DNA of 64,000 nt, taken from contig NZ_JACJOT010000009.1 of assembly GCF_014695715.1 (NCBI RefSeq), positions 248,001-312,000 of the forward strand. The letters are read 5' to 3'. Of this stretch, positions 9,163 to 19,247 are shown piece by piece. The DNA is from Microcoleus sp. FACHB-68. Its GTDB lineage: Bacteria > Cyanobacteriota > Cyanobacteriia > Cyanobacteriales > Oscillatoriaceae. Every line of letters begins with the position of its first letter. Within the stretch, counting starts at the first letter, position 1. Both the position numbers and the translations under genes were made by a program. The notes beneath the pieces are model-generated. The model had not been told where the DNA came from and made no database searches. It saw nothing but the letters and a program-made list of their open reading frames with translations.

Positions 9163-9309
9163 CATCATCTCCATGTTTTTAAAATGTGCCGGTTAACACT
9201 AAAGTTTGAAACATTTAGAGCCGGCAGTAGTCTGGCCGTCGGGCAAAGCATTCGGATAACCTTTAGTTTGTTCGCTTACTTAGCGCCCCAAATACTTTGC
9301 CCCTAGAGT

Positions 9310-9519
9310 TTATGTGGTTGTATAATCTGCATCCATCCAGCAGCGCGGCAGGTCTTCTCCGGAGGGGAAAATCAATTGACTCTTCTTAAATGAAGCCGTG
9401 TTTTGTTCTTCTTGTCCATCTTGATCGCGTCCTTCTATCTCCTGTTGAGTCGGCTTAAACAGCGCTTCAACATTTTCAATTTTAATTAAGCTGCCCGTTT
9501 CTTTGTCTTTCAAAAACAT
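9310..9519 (-). CDS. Small acidic hypothetical protein (69 aa)
   Basis: A 69-residue hydrophilic protein beginning MFLKDKETGSLIKIENVEALF, with a Glu/Gln/Asp-rich centre. The strong ribosome site AAGGAG is 6 nt before ATG 9519. The first 25 residues look like a small beta hairpin, and the C-terminal half ends in a conserved-looking FPSGEDLPRCWMDADY. No function was recognised. It belongs to the minus-strand stress gene row. Confidence 0.7.
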   Translation of the reverse strand: MFLKDKETGSLIKIENVEALFKPTQQEIEGRDQDGQEEQNTASFKKSQLIFPSGEDLPRCWMDADYTTT

Positions 9520-9550
9520 GATTTCTCCTTATTTTGTGAGTGAAAAAGAT

Positions 9551-9583
9551 AAAATAAAGGCAAGTCAACCTTTATTTTTTTTG
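9551..9583. terminator. Bidirectional terminator-like hairpin
   Basis: A 10-bp stem aaaataaagg/cctttatttt around an 8-nt loop, followed by T residues on the plus strand and preceded by A residues, so it can act in both directions. On the minus strand it would end the transcript of the Zn dehydrogenase gene. Confidence 0.55.
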
Positions 9584-9738
9584 TGAGCCGGCACCCCATC
9601 CCCCTATTAAGAGAAACGTTAAATCTCTCTTAACAAGGAGGTTTGTTTGGTGGCACATCCATAATCCCTGACAGTTTAATGAGTGCCGGCAGCCGGTAAT
9701 TTTGGCATCAGCCATCCAAAATTGAAACGCTGCATCTC

Positions 9739-10932
9739 TTAAGGCTTCAAAACGATTTTGATGCAGTTGTCTTTTTTATTGCAGAAAATATCATAGCCGT
9801 GCGGGGCTTGGTCTATTGGCAGACGATGGGTAATCACAAACGTTGGATCGATGTCGCCATTTTGAACGTGATCGAGTAACTTCTCCAAATAGCGATGGAC
9901 GTGGGTTTGCCCGGTTTTCATGGTTAAGCCTTTGTTCATGAAGGCACCCATCGGCATCTTGTCTACAAAGCCGGTGTACACACCCGGAACCGATACAGTC
10001 CCGCCTTTGCGACAAGCCACAATCGCTTGACGTAATACATTAGGTCGATCAGTTTCTAAACGGACTGCTTGCTTCGCTTTGTCATAGAAGCCTTCTAAAC
10101 CCAGTCCGTGCGCTTCCATGCCGACCGCATCCATCACTGAATCTGGCCCGCGCCCTCCAGTCATTTCTTTGAGGGCTTCCCCTACCTCAATTTCCTCATA
10201 GTTCAAGACTTCTGCCCCGCCGTCTTTGGCCATCTGGAGGCGTTCCGGAACGCGATCAATCGCAATCACTCGTCCCGCGCCTAGCATCAGGGCACTTCTA
10301 ATCGCAAACTGCCCAACCGGCCCGCAACCCCAAATTGCAACGGTATCTCCAGGTTCGATGTTGCAGTTTTCTGCGGCCATGTAGCCGGTGGGGAAAATAT
10401 CTGTGAAAAATAGGACTTGGTCATCTGTCAGTCCATCGGGAATCTTGAACAACCCGACATCTGCAAAGGGAACGCGGGCATACTCTGCCTGACCGCCGGC
10501 ATACCCGCCGGTTAGGTGGGAGTAGCCAAACAGACCGGATGGGGAATGACCCAGCATTTTTTCCGCCATCCAAGCATTGGGGTTGGAATTGTCACATAAT
10601 GACGATAAACTGCGGTTGCAAAAGAAGCAGTTACCGCAAGAAATGGTGAAGGGGACAACAACGCGATCACCAACAGCGAGGTGTTTGCCTTTGTCATGGA
10701 TATTTCCATTCTTAAAAGCACTACCCAACTCAACAATTTCCCCCATGAATTCATGACCCAGGATGTCGCCTGGTTGCATGGTGGGATTGTAGCCGTTATA
10801 CAGGTGCAAATCAGACCCGCAGATTGCAGTTGATGTGATTTTGATAATCGCATCACGCGGATTAATGAGTTTGGGATCGGGAACTGTTTCAACTTTTATA
10901 TTGTTTGTGCCTTCCCAGCAAACTGCTTTCAT
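9739..10932 (-). CDS. Zinc-dependent alcohol/formaldehyde dehydrogenase family protein
   Basis: A 397-residue medium-chain dehydrogenase of the glutathione-independent formaldehyde dehydrogenase-like group, cytosolic and NAD(P)-dependent. Catalytic zinc ligands are Cys38, His60 and Glu61 ([12 protein letters not shown]). The structural zinc site is Cys99, Cys102, Cys105 and Cys113. The Rossmann motif is [17 protein letters not shown], and the family insertion [20 protein letters not shown] is present. ATG 10932 (MKAVCWEG) follows AGGAG; the frame is open further upstream but that part has no ribosome site. In this context it probably detoxifies aldehydes or oxidises alcohols. The substrate is not determined by sequence. 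Confidence 0.9.
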   Translation of the reverse strand: MKAVCWEGTNNIKVETVPDPKLINPRDAIIKITSTAICGSDLHLYNGYNPTMQPGDILGHEFMGEIVELGSAFKNGNIHDKGKHLAVGDRVVVPFTISCGNCFFCNRSLSSLCDNSNPNAWMAEKMLGHSPSGLFGYSHLTGGYAGGQAEYARVPFADVGLFKIPDGLTDDQVLFFTDIFPTGYMAAENCNIEPGDTVAIWGCGPVGQFAIRSALMLGAGRVIAIDRVPERLQMAKDGGAEVLNYEEIEVGEALKEMTGGRGPDSVMDAVGMEAHGLGLEGFYDKAKQAVRLETDRPNVLRQAIVACRKGGTVSVPGVYTGFVDKMPMGAFMNKGLTMKTGQTHVHRYLEKLLDHVQNGDIDPTFVITHRLPIDQAPHGYDIFCNKKDNCIKIVLKP

Positions 10933-11090
10933 GGAATTATTTCTCCTAAATATAAATGAGGTTGGCAAATCGTAAGTTCGCAACAAGCAAGCACAAGCGC
11001 GTTTTGTCAGAAAAAAGTCGCAGCTTGCGCTTTTTGTTCAGTTGAGCTTTTTAAACTTGCACGAGCCGATTTTATAAACGGTGCTTCCGT

Positions 11091-11792
11091 TTATTTGCGG
11101 CCCGAAGTTTGGCCTTCTGTGGTTGCTAGTTCGCCGGCTTCCATGAGTTGTTTGAATCGGCCCAAATCATCGGAAATTTGCTGTTTGGGTTCTTCTCCAA
11201 AAAGTTTGGCAAATGCGGCAGCTAGTCCGCCTCCAGGCGGGTTATATTCCAGCACAACTTTTACTTCTGTGCCCTGATTTGCCGGTGCCGGTTTAAAGCG
11301 TATAAACCCAGAATTTTCGATATCAGCACCTTCGACAGACGCCCAAGCAATCAATTCATTTTCTCGCTCGTCGATAATTTCTGCATCCCATTCGACGCTG
11401 TTACCTAAAGGCGCGTTAGCAATCCAGTGTGAGCGCTTGTCATCGCTAATGGTTACAGATTTGAGATGCTTCATGAAACGCGGCAGATTTTCAAAGTTGC
11501 GCCAGTAGCGATACAGTTCATCTGCCGGCTTATTAATCGTGACGGTTCTTTCTACTTTGATGCTTTGGTTCATCCCAATTGCTTCCTGTGCTTGCTGTAC
11601 GGTGCTTTGTTTCGTGGCACCTTGATAAATCAAACCGCTTCCAGCTACAGCCATCAAAGCGCCTCTCAAAGAGCGTTCTTTTAAGCCCATGAGGACTAAA
11701 GCACCACCGCCAATTAAGGACGCCCAGCGTTCGGTTTCGCCGGCTTCTGTTTTATTTTGTTGCTGGCTGCTTTCGTTTGATATATTTTCCAT
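11091..11792 (-). CDS. DUF2892-SRPBCC (polyketide cyclase-like) membrane protein
   Basis: A 233-residue fusion. Residues about 20-65 (ERWASLIGGGALVLMGL through LIYQGATKQ) form two short hydrophobic helices of the DUF2892/YgaP-like type. Residues about 75-215 form an SRPBCC/Bet v1-like hydrophobic-ligand domain (VERTVTINKPADELYRYWRNFENLPRFM). ATG 11792 follows AAGGAG. Such fusions are common in bacteria tolerant of drying or oxidative stress, often near catalase or ferritin-like genes, as here. It may bind lipids or quinones at the membrane, which is inference. Confidence 0.85.
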   Translation of the reverse strand: MENISNESSQQQNKTEAGETERWASLIGGGALVLMGLKERSLRGALMAVAGSGLIYQGATKQSTVQQAQEAIGMNQSIKVERTVTINKPADELYRYWRNFENLPRFMKHLKSVTISDDKRSHWIANAPLGNSVEWDAEIIDERENELIAWASVEGADIENSGFIRFKPAPANQGTEVKVVLEYNPPGGGLAAAFAKLFGEEPKQQISDDLGRFKQLMEAGELATTEGQTSGRK

Positions 11793-12420
11793 CGATCTAC
11801 TCCTTTCGCTTAAGTTCATCTAGATAAGTTGATTTAGCTTAATTTTTATGAAAATTAATACTTTCAATAAATCATCTATCCTAATTCGATCAAAACTGGT
11901 TTGAAGAAGTCCGGGATAAATGTTTATTGTTGTCAGTAATTTTTGAGAAATGAAGCCAAGATTAGGAACTTAGGGAGCGAACGCGGCTTTATTTAAAAAA
12001 TTGAGGAATTTAGATAACCGCATCAGACCTCGCAAGCTGTCAGTTACTAAAGACATACTTTAAAGGTATAAGTAACTAGGCGTCGTCTATCTGAAGAAGT
12101 AAACTGGCTAATTTTAAGCTGCTTGGGGAAATTTTTGGAAAAAATGACTGCCTGTGATGTTGTTACCGATACACTCATTCTGCAAAACGAGTTGCAATCG
12201 CTACATCGGTCAAGGAATGCGATTGCTTTGCACCCTTTTATAGCTTTTAGTCATCCTCATGGGGACACAATTTCTTTGCCAGAAGTCTCAGTCTTTTGTA
12301 AGATAATTTTCTGGATTAATTTCCCAAAGTAGCCGTTTGAGATTTATTCTTGACTAAAACAGATAATTTGAAGGCGGATTGATGTCGATTCGCCTTTACT
12401 TCCTGCTATTTTTGAGTTTT
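11793..12420. other. Intergenic region between stress row and peptide synthetase locus
   Basis: About 630 AT-rich nt. A 69-codon plus-strand frame (12123-12332) lacks a ribosome site and recognisable content and was not called. No terminator-quality hairpin was found directly after the synthetase stop. Confidence 0.3.
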
Positions 12421-15400
12421 TCAGGTAGACTGACCTTCTATTTCTTTAGATAGAGAAGAGAGTTTCATCCGGCGACTTTCACGAGAAATCGGTATTAAGG
12501 CTGGAGGTTTATTGATAACATTGCTATTTTGATAATTCTCAATTAATTTTGAAAATTCTGCAATGGTTGGCGCTTCAAATACACTACGCAAAGGCAATTC
12601 TATTTCCAAGGCATCGCGCACTCTGGAAATTAGCTGCGTTGCTAATAAAGAATGACCCCCTAATTCAAAGAAATTATCGTGAGTACCTAAGCGTTTGAGT
12701 CCCAGAATTTCAGCCCAAATTTTTACCAGCATTTCCTCAACCGGCGTGCGAGGTGCGACATAAGATCCAGACAGTTCTGGTTTCATCGGTTCAGGTGCCG
12801 GCAGTGCACGGCGATCTACTTTTCCATTAGGTGTGATCGGCAGGTACTCTAACACGACAAATGCTGAGGGAACCATGTATTCAGGCAATTTTTCGGTTAA
12901 ATAACTCTGTAATTGGGGTACTAATTTACGCGCAGCTTTTGCTTGCAGAGGATTGTTTGCATAAGAATGCAAATTACCCTTCTTTGCCATAAAACCGGCA
13001 TCCTTTGTCCTTCCTTGGCTACTAAGAGGAATTCTTTGATTGTTTATAGCTTCTTTTCGGACAAAAATCGCGTCATAGCACCCATTACCGCCGGCATCTG
13101 ACCAGGTAATATTAAGCGTATAGGATAATTCCTCACTCATCCCATACAAATCTTCTGGTTCAACTCCAGAATCTTGAAATTCTTGCAAAGCTTTCTGCAA
13201 TTGACTCGCTGTTTTAAATTTTCCGCTTTCTGACAGCCATTCTGCGGTTTTAACGGCTGCCACGACTCGCGCATTCGGTATTCTATTAATGCCTATTGCT
13301 TCGGGTTTAGTGGCAGTTAATAACTGGTGAATTGTAGAGAGTGTCAAATTATCTTCAATCCAGTCTAGACACTTTACTTCATCGCTAGTTCTGTTAATCG
13401 TTGATTTTTTTGCCTTAATATGGAGTATGACATTATAACGAAACTGCGTTAATTCATTATGATGCCGGCCTCGTACTAGCTGAATCTCTACGTCGCTAAT
13501 TTCTGGCAAATGTTGCTTTAATGCACTAAAGAAACCTGGATCGATGACTAACTCTGTTTCTTGGAAAACTTGCATTTGCACTCGTTGCTGCAAGTGTTCG
13601 CAGGGAAGAGAAGGTTCTGCTTGATAAAGTTGTACCGAGGCGTGAAAAGCTTCCAGTAAGGGAAGGCTACGCACATCTCCGATGAAGATAAGTCCACCCG
13701 GTGCAGTTGCTTGCACTGCGCCTTTTAAAACTTGCGCTAAATAGTCAATATTGGGAAAATATTGCACAACTGAATTGAGAATGACTGTATCAAATGCTTC
13801 GGCTTCAATTCCCTCAAAATCCGTTGCTATTTTCTGAAGTAGCGTTACTTGGGGCATTTCTTGCTTTGCCACTTGCTGCTGAATATAGTGGAGTGCCGGC
13901 GCAGAGAAATCTGTTCCGCAATATTGTGTGCAATGCGGCGCAACTCTAAACAAAACTAAACCTGTACCGCAACCAATTTCTAATACTCGTTTCGGTTGCA
14001 AAGCGAGAATTTGTGCGACTTGATTATTTACCCACTCCCGTACCTGTTCTGCTGGGATCGGTTGGTCAGTGTAACTGCTATTCCATCCAATAATATTGAA
14101 GGTTGGATCTGCCTCGGCTGCCGGTTGTTTATAAGTCTCGTCGTAAAGCATTTGCCACTGCAAAACCTGTTCATCTTGCAATTGCACCGGCTGTATAGAT
14201 GCCGGCTGTTCCTTGCCTTCAGAATTCAGTGTAAGATAAGCAACTAAACGTTTTTCGCCGGCAGCGTCCTCTCGCTCAACTGCCACGGTTTGCAATACGG
14301 CTGGATGCTGATTTAATACTGACTCAATTTCTCCTAATTCAATGCGAAAACCGCGAATCTTTATTTGATCATCACTTCGCCCTAAAAATTCAAGGTTTCC
14401 ATCACCTCGATAGCGAACTAAATCACCCGTTTTATAAAGTCTTGATCCCTTTTTATCACTAAAAGGATTCGGAATAAATCTCTCAGCGGTTAAATCAGGT
14501 CGGTTAAAATATCCTCGCGCTAATCCATCACCACTAATATATAATTCCCCAGAAACTCCAATAGCTGCCGGCTGTAAATTCGCATCCAGAACGTAAAGTT
14601 GAGTATTGGCAATCGGACGACCAATAGGCGGCGCTACATCTGGGTGATTTTTAACAGTAATCTGACCGGAAGTTGTAACCACGGTATTCTCAGCCGGCCC
14701 GTAATTATTCACCACCTGAAAAGGATATGAGTTTAAAGGATACTCATGAAGTTTATCGCCGCCGGTGAGTAATAATCTTAATTCAGTATTTGTCGGCCAT
14801 TCTATTTGCAAAACCTTCTCTGCTAAAGGCGTTGGTAAAAAGCTAATCGTAATCGCTTTTAAAACTAACCAATCTCGCAATTTTTCCGGCGATAGACGAG
14901 TTTCATCTTCTGGGAAATAAATACTCGCGCCGGCAGTTAAATACGGCCAAATTTCCCACACGCAAGCATCAAACGCAACACCGGCAATTTGTGTCACTCG
15001 ATCAAGCGGTGAAACGCCAAAGGCTTGCTGATGCCAAAAGACGAGATTTAATAAGCTGCTGTGTTGAATTTGAACGCCTTTTGGCTTGCCGGTTGAGCCA
15101 GAAGTGTAAATCACATAAGCCAGGTTGCCGGCGGTGACGTTGCTAATAAGATTGTCTTCACTTTCTTGGGCAATTTTCTCCCAATCTTGATCCAAGCAAA
15201 TGACACGGGATAACTCTATAGATGCAAACTTTTCTTTTTCTACCCAATCAGAAGAAGTCAAGACCACCGGCACTTGAGCATCCTTGAGGATAAAATTCAA
15301 CCGATCAGAAGGATAAGTGGGATCTAAAGGCAGATAAGCCGCACCGGCTTTGAGAATGCCTAATATTCCCACCACCATTTCTATCGATCGCTCAACGCAA

Positions 15401-17190
15401 ATTCCAATTAAATCTTCGGCTCCAAAACCCTGTTTTTTCAAGTAATGTGCTAATTGGTTGCTGAGTGTGTTGAGCTGCCGGTAAGTGAGTTGTTTATCTT
15501 CCAAAACAAGCGCAATAGCATCCGGTGTGCGTTCTACTTGCGCTTCAAATAACTGCTGCACGCACAAATTTTTAGGATAATCTGTTTCAGTCTTATTCCA
15601 CTCCACTAATAGCTGATGTAACTCAGATTCACTTAAAATTGGTAAATCGGCTATTTTCTGTTCGGGCTTAGCAACGATGCCTTCTAAAAGTGTCTGAAAA
15701 TGCCCTAACATCCGTTCGATTGTCGCGTGATCGAATAAATCGGTACTGTACACAACTAACCCGCTGATTCCTTCTGAGGGATTCACCCACAAATCATTAC
15801 CGGCAGATTGTTGCCACAGATGAAACTCTAAATCAAACCGAGTTGTGCCGCTATCAAATTGCTGCGGACTTAATATTAATCCAGGCAGTTCTAATGCTTC
15901 TACAGGTGCGTTTTGCAACGCAAAAACTACTTGAAATAAGGGATTTTGGTTCAAATTGCGCTCTGGATGCAACTCCTCTACCAGCTTCTCAAAAGGCAAG
16001 TCTTGATGGGCATAAGCTCCTAGGGCAACCTCTCGAACTCGGCTCAACAATTCCCGAAAGGTTGGGTTTCCCGAAAGGTCAGCACGCAGCACTAAACTAT
16101 TAACAAAAAAACCAATTAACGGTTCTATATCACTGCGGTTACGATTAGCAATGGGTGAACCGATTGCAATATCTTCAGTGCCGGTGTAGCGGTAGAGCAA
16201 AGTCTGAAATGCCGCTAGCAAAGTCATGAATAAAGTTGCCCCTTCCTGCTGACTCAAGGCTTCTAGCGCTTCACTCAAAGGCTTGGGTAAGCTAAGGGTT
16301 TGCGTTGCACCTCGATAAGTTTGAATAGCAGGTCTTGGTCTGTCTGCCGGCAAATTTAATATAGAAATATCGGCTAATTGTTTCTGCCAATAAGTTAACT
16401 GAGTTTCTAACACTTTCCCTGGCAACCATTCACGCTGCCAGAGAGCAAAATCTGCATATTGAATGGGTAGCGCCGGCAGCGGAGAAGGCTTGCCGGTGAC
16501 AAACGCAGCATAAAGCGCCCCCACTTCCCGAATTAACACGCCAATTGACCAACCATCGGAGACAATATGGTGTAGATTCAACAATAAAACGTGTTCTGTC
16601 TCATCAAATTGCAACAATTTCACGCGCAGCAAAGGGCCATTTGTCAGATTAAAAGGACAGTGAGCTTCCTCAGTGGCAATGCGACGCGCTTCGGTTTCCC
16701 GTTTCTGTGCCGGCACTTCTCGCAAATTTATAACAGGTATCGATACCGTTAAAATGGGTGCGATTTTTTGCACCGGCTGCCCATCTACTAACTGAAATGT
16801 AGTGCGTAAAGCTTCATGCCGGCGTACAATTTCGTTAAAAGTTTGCTGTAGCGCTGTTAAATTTAGCGTGCCGGTTAATCGAAATGCCGTGGGAACATTA
16901 TAGAAAGCACTCCCCGGAACCAATTGGTCAAGAAACCACAACCGTTGCTGAGCAAAAGAAAGTGGAAAAGTTTTGTCATCCCCTCTAGAGACAGGGCTTA
17001 TAGAAGTCGCATTTATATTAATATTAGCTTGACGTAAAAATAAAATAATTTCTGCTTTGCGTTCAGCTAGCTGTGCCCGAATTTCTGGCGTTAGAGTTCC
17101 TTCCGGAGCATTACAGCGCAAACGATCTCCATCCACAAAAACCTGAATATCCAAGCTCCGAAGCTCTGATAGAAACTCAACAATATTCAA
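12421..17190 (-). CDS. Non-ribosomal peptide synthetase: TubC dock-C-A-MT-PCP (predicted N-methyl-Leu)
   Basis: A 1589-residue synthetase subunit. Residues 1-55 (MNIVEFLSELRSLDIQVFVD) are a TubC-type N-terminal docking domain. The condensation domain, about 74-500, has HHIVSDG at 207-213. The adenylation domain has YTSGSTGKPKG near 695-705, and its ten specificity positions (Asp741, Ala742, Trp745, Phe784, Leu808, Gly810, Asn829, Val837, Val838, Lys1457) spell DAWFLGNVVK, a published leucine code in cyanobacterial synthetases. A SAM methyltransferase (VLEIGCGTG near 1069, NSVVQYFP near 1139) is inserted before motif A10. The carrier domain has LGGHSLL with Ser1514. There is no thioesterase. 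The start is TTG 17190 after AGAGG. The tail PISRESRRMKL resembles a module linker, so a partner or release enzyme may be elsewhere. Confidence 0.93.
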   Translation of the reverse strand: MNIVEFLSELRSLDIQVFVDGDRLRCNAPEGTLTPEIRAQLAERKAEIILFLRQANININATSISPVSRGDDKTFPLSFAQQRLWFLDQLVPGSAFYNVPTAFRLTGTLNLTALQQTFNEIVRRHEALRTTFQLVDGQPVQKIAPILTVSIPVINLREVPAQKRETEARRIATEEAHCPFNLTNGPLLRVKLLQFDETEHVLLLNLHHIVSDGWSIGVLIREVGALYAAFVTGKPSPLPALPIQYADFALWQREWLPGKVLETQLTYWQKQLADISILNLPADRPRPAIQTYRGATQTLSLPKPLSEALEALSQQEGATLFMTLLAAFQTLLYRYTGTEDIAIGSPIANRNRSDIEPLIGFFVNSLVLRADLSGNPTFRELLSRVREVALGAYAHQDLPFEKLVEELHPERNLNQNPLFQVVFALQNAPVEALELPGLILSPQQFDSGTTRFDLEFHLWQQSAGNDLWVNPSEGISGLVVYSTDLFDHATIERMLGHFQTLLEGIVAKPEQKIADLPILSESELHQLLVEWNKTETDYPKNLCVQQLFEAQVERTPDAIALVLEDKQLTYRQLNTLSNQLAHYLKKQGFGAEDLIGICVERSIEMVVGILGILKAGAAYLPLDPTYPSDRLNFILKDAQVPVVLTSSDWVEKEKFASIELSRVICLDQDWEKIAQESEDNLISNVTAGNLAYVIYTSGSTGKPKGVQIQHSSLLNLVFWHQQAFGVSPLDRVTQIAGVAFDACVWEIWPYLTAGASIYFPEDETRLSPEKLRDWLVLKAITISFLPTPLAEKVLQIEWPTNTELRLLLTGGDKLHEYPLNSYPFQVVNNYGPAENTVVTTSGQITVKNHPDVAPPIGRPIANTQLYVLDANLQPAAIGVSGELYISGDGLARGYFNRPDLTAERFIPNPFSDKKGSRLYKTGDLVRYRGDGNLEFLGRSDDQIKIRGFRIELGEIESVLNQHPAVLQTVAVEREDAAGEKRLVAYLTLNSEGKEQPASIQPVQLQDEQVLQWQMLYDETYKQPAAEADPTFNIIGWNSSYTDQPIPAEQVREWVNNQVAQILALQPKRVLEIGCGTGLVLFRVAPHCTQYCGTDFSAPALHYIQQQVAKQEMPQVTLLQKIATDFEGIEAEAFDTVILNSVVQYFPNIDYLAQVLKGAVQATAPGGLIFIGDVRSLPLLEAFHASVQLYQAEPSLPCEHLQQRVQMQVFQETELVIDPGFFSALKQHLPEISDVEIQLVRGRHHNELTQFRYNVILHIKAKKSTINRTSDEVKCLDWIEDNLTLSTIHQLLTATKPEAIGINRIPNARVVAAVKTAEWLSESGKFKTASQLQKALQEFQDSGVEPEDLYGMSEELSYTLNITWSDAGGNGCYDAIFVRKEAINNQRIPLSSQGRTKDAGFMAKKGNLHSYANNPLQAKAARKLVPQLQSYLTEKLPEYMVPSAFVVLEYLPITPNGKVDRRALPAPEPMKPELSGSYVAPRTPVEEMLVKIWAEILGLKRLGTHDNFFELGGHSLLATQLISRVRDALEIELPLRSVFEAPTIAEFSKLIENYQNSNVINKPPALIPISRESRRMKLSSLSKEIEGQST

Positions 17191-17323
17191 AATTACACCT
17201 CTGTTAGCCTATTCGTAAAAGCCATCGCTCATATCCTAACCTACTCCAAAAAAAGAGATAAGTCATCTGTGGTTAAAAAAACACCCTCCAATTTTACAGT
17301 TTCATGCCCAAACACAATTACCC

Positions 17324-17956
17324 TTAAACACTCATTGCCAATTGACCCAAACCCTTCAACACACTCAGAACATTATACAAATCATTCCCAGGATTGAAAA
17401 TGTCCAATATCTTAGACAAAGCGTACTGTGGAGCCGGCCCTTTGACTAATTTAATAAATCGAAAACTTGCACCATTTGTGATCAGCCCAAAGGTAGATTT
17501 ATCCGAGTTAGGATTTGCCTGCATATAACCAAGTAACTGCGCTCTCCCTGTATCCAGAGAGAAAGCTGCTTGCGTGGACTCGATGACCAGAATCCAAATC
17601 TGTTCAAATAGAGTTAATACATCCATCTGTCCTTTGTAGATAATTCCTTCATCTTCAAGAGAAATCTCCACAGACTTTTCTGACGTGATATGAAAGGGAG
17701 GTAGATAGAAGCCGGCTAAATCCAATAGCGGAGAGAGTACCACCATTTTGACAGTATTTTCCAGCAGCGGAGGGTACTTTAGCAAATTTGAATAACTTGC
17801 CTTAACTCGGTCAAGTTGTTGCTTTTCTAACTCGCTAATTTCTGGCAAGTTATCTTGCCACTCCCGGAAAAATTGGTCATTCTCAACGAGCTGCAGTCCA
17901 AATTTTGTTTCTAAATCATGCAGGGTAATATTTTTGATTGCAATTGTTTGAACCAT
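17324..17956 (-). CDS. Orphan type I restriction R-subunit-like (PD-(D/E)XK fold) protein, catalytic Lys missing
   Basis: A 210-residue soluble protein resembling the stand-alone 'restriction endonuclease subunit R' proteins of cyanobacteria. Nuclease-fold marks are Glu67 with VVLSPLLDLAGF, Asp112 in GQMDVLTL, the ExK strand WILVIEST (126-128), and Gln140 with LLGYM. In the family the strand ends ExK. Here position 128 is Thr (ACG), one change from Lys (AAG), so cleavage activity is doubtful. No helicase, methylase or specificity subunit lies nearby. It lies between the two synthetase genes in the same orientation, probably without a functional link. Confidence 0.65.
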   Translation of the reverse strand: MVQTIAIKNITLHDLETKFGLQLVENDQFFREWQDNLPEISELEKQQLDRVKASYSNLLKYPPLLENTVKMVVLSPLLDLAGFYLPPFHITSEKSVEISLEDEGIIYKGQMDVLTLFEQIWILVIESTQAAFSLDTGRAQLLGYMQANPNSDKSTFGLITNGASFRFIKLVKGPAPQYALSKILDIFNPGNDLYNVLSVLKGLGQLAMSV

Positions 17957-18129
17957 AACTTTTGTGGGTAAAGGTGGGGAAACAGGAATTGAGAAAAGAA
18001 GATAACCGCTGCCTCATCCTTTAGAAAGACTTGTGGCGGCTAACACTTGCTATTGATTTAACTGTGATCTAATCTCATTATGACGTTGAAAGACAACGCT
18101 GTGAACATCCTATCGTAAGGTTTAAGCTC

Positions 18130-19239
18130 ATGATATTTATGCCTCTCAATATCCCGTTAATATGGCTAGTTGGACTACTGTCCACCGGCATACTTGGCGG
18201 TGGGATCTACATTCTCTATGAGTGGTATGAAGGTGAACTTGAGGGAATGTCCTACTTATTGGGCGGACTAGCGATGGTTTTGTGGTCTTTTGGCGGTCGT
18301 TTTATCAGTTTGCCACTGTTGCGCCGGCCTGGAAATGATGAACCCAAGCGAATGCGTTCTGAGACTGTAAAACGTGTGCCGCGACCCGATGGTAGTGTGC
18401 TTCAAGTAGAGTTTTATGGCCCTGAAGATGGTCAACCAATTATCCTGTCACATGGTTGGGGTCCTAACAGTAACGTGTGGTACTATGCCAAGCGACAATT
18501 GAGCAAACACTTCCGAGTCATTGTTTGGGATATGCCGGGTTTAGGAAAATCAACTAGACCGAACAACAAGGACTATTCGGTAGAAAAATTTGCTAGAGAT
18601 TTGGAAGCTGTTCTTGCCATTGCAGGGGATAAGCCGGCGATTTTACTTGGACACAGCATGGGTGGCATGGTTGCCTTAACATTTTGCCGGCTGTTTCCTG
18701 AACTGTTGGGAAAAAGAGTTGCCGGTTTAATTTTGGTTGATACTACTTACACCAATCCCGTTAAAACTTCTATTTTGAGCCGGTTGTTACGCAAATTGCA
18801 AAAGCCAGTTTTAGAACCGTTGCTCTACCTTGCTATTTTGATCTCGCCCATTTTTTGGTTGATGACTTGGCTGAGTTATCTCAACGGTTCGCTTTATATT
18901 AGTGTAGAAATATCTGGGTTCACCGGCACTGAAACACGCGGCCAACTCGATTTTTCTGCCCTATTATCTGCCTTCGCTTCGCCCGCTGTTCTCGCTCGTG
19001 GTACGTTGGGAATGTTCAACTACGATGAAAGCCAAACGCTGCCAACCGTTAACGTGCCGGTGTTGCTTATTTGCGGCGCATCAGATATCGCTACGACTCC
19101 TCCAGCCAGCGTCCGCATGAATGCGGAATTACCTCAATCCGAACTCGTCATTTTAAAGCCGGCTGGACACATGAGTTTGATGGAGCAAAATGCTCAGTTT
19201 TCTGAAGCGGTTAGCACCTTTTGCCAGACGCGCTTGTAA
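18130..19239 (+). CDS. Membrane-anchored alpha/beta hydrolase
   Basis: A 369-residue protein with two N-terminal hydrophobic segments (about 8-30 and 40-58), then an alpha/beta hydrolase domain. Seen are the oxyanion-hole region LSHGWGPNSNVWY, the nucleophile elbow GHSMGGM (Ser about 178), CGASDIATTP for the acid and AGHMSL for the catalytic His. A hydrophobic cap segment near 235-255 may sit on the membrane. ATG 18130 follows AAGG. It runs against the synthetase gene with only 8 nt between the stop codons. It could be a lipase/esterase, or a hydrolase acting on the peptide product; the second is only a guess from position. Confidence 0.8.
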   Translation: MIFMPLNIPLIWLVGLLSTGILGGGIYILYEWYEGELEGMSYLLGGLAMVLWSFGGRFISLPLLRRPGNDEPKRMRSETVKRVPRPDGSVLQVEFYGPEDGQPIILSHGWGPNSNVWYYAKRQLSKHFRVIVWDMPGLGKSTRPNNKDYSVEKFARDLEAVLAIAGDKPAILLGHSMGGMVALTFCRLFPELLGKRVAGLILVDTTYTNPVKTSILSRLLRKLQKPVLEPLLYLAILISPIFWLMTWLSYLNGSLYISVEISGFTGTETRGQLDFSALLSAFASPAVLARGTLGMFNYDESQTLPTVNVPVLLICGASDIATTPPASVRMNAELPQSELVILKPAGHMSLMEQNAQFSEAVSTFCQTRL

Positions 19240-19247
19240 CTCATGTT

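Noticed and set aside
12123-12332. 69-codon plus-strand frame
   Set aside because: No ribosome site and no coding-like composition; it lies in an AT-rich spacer.
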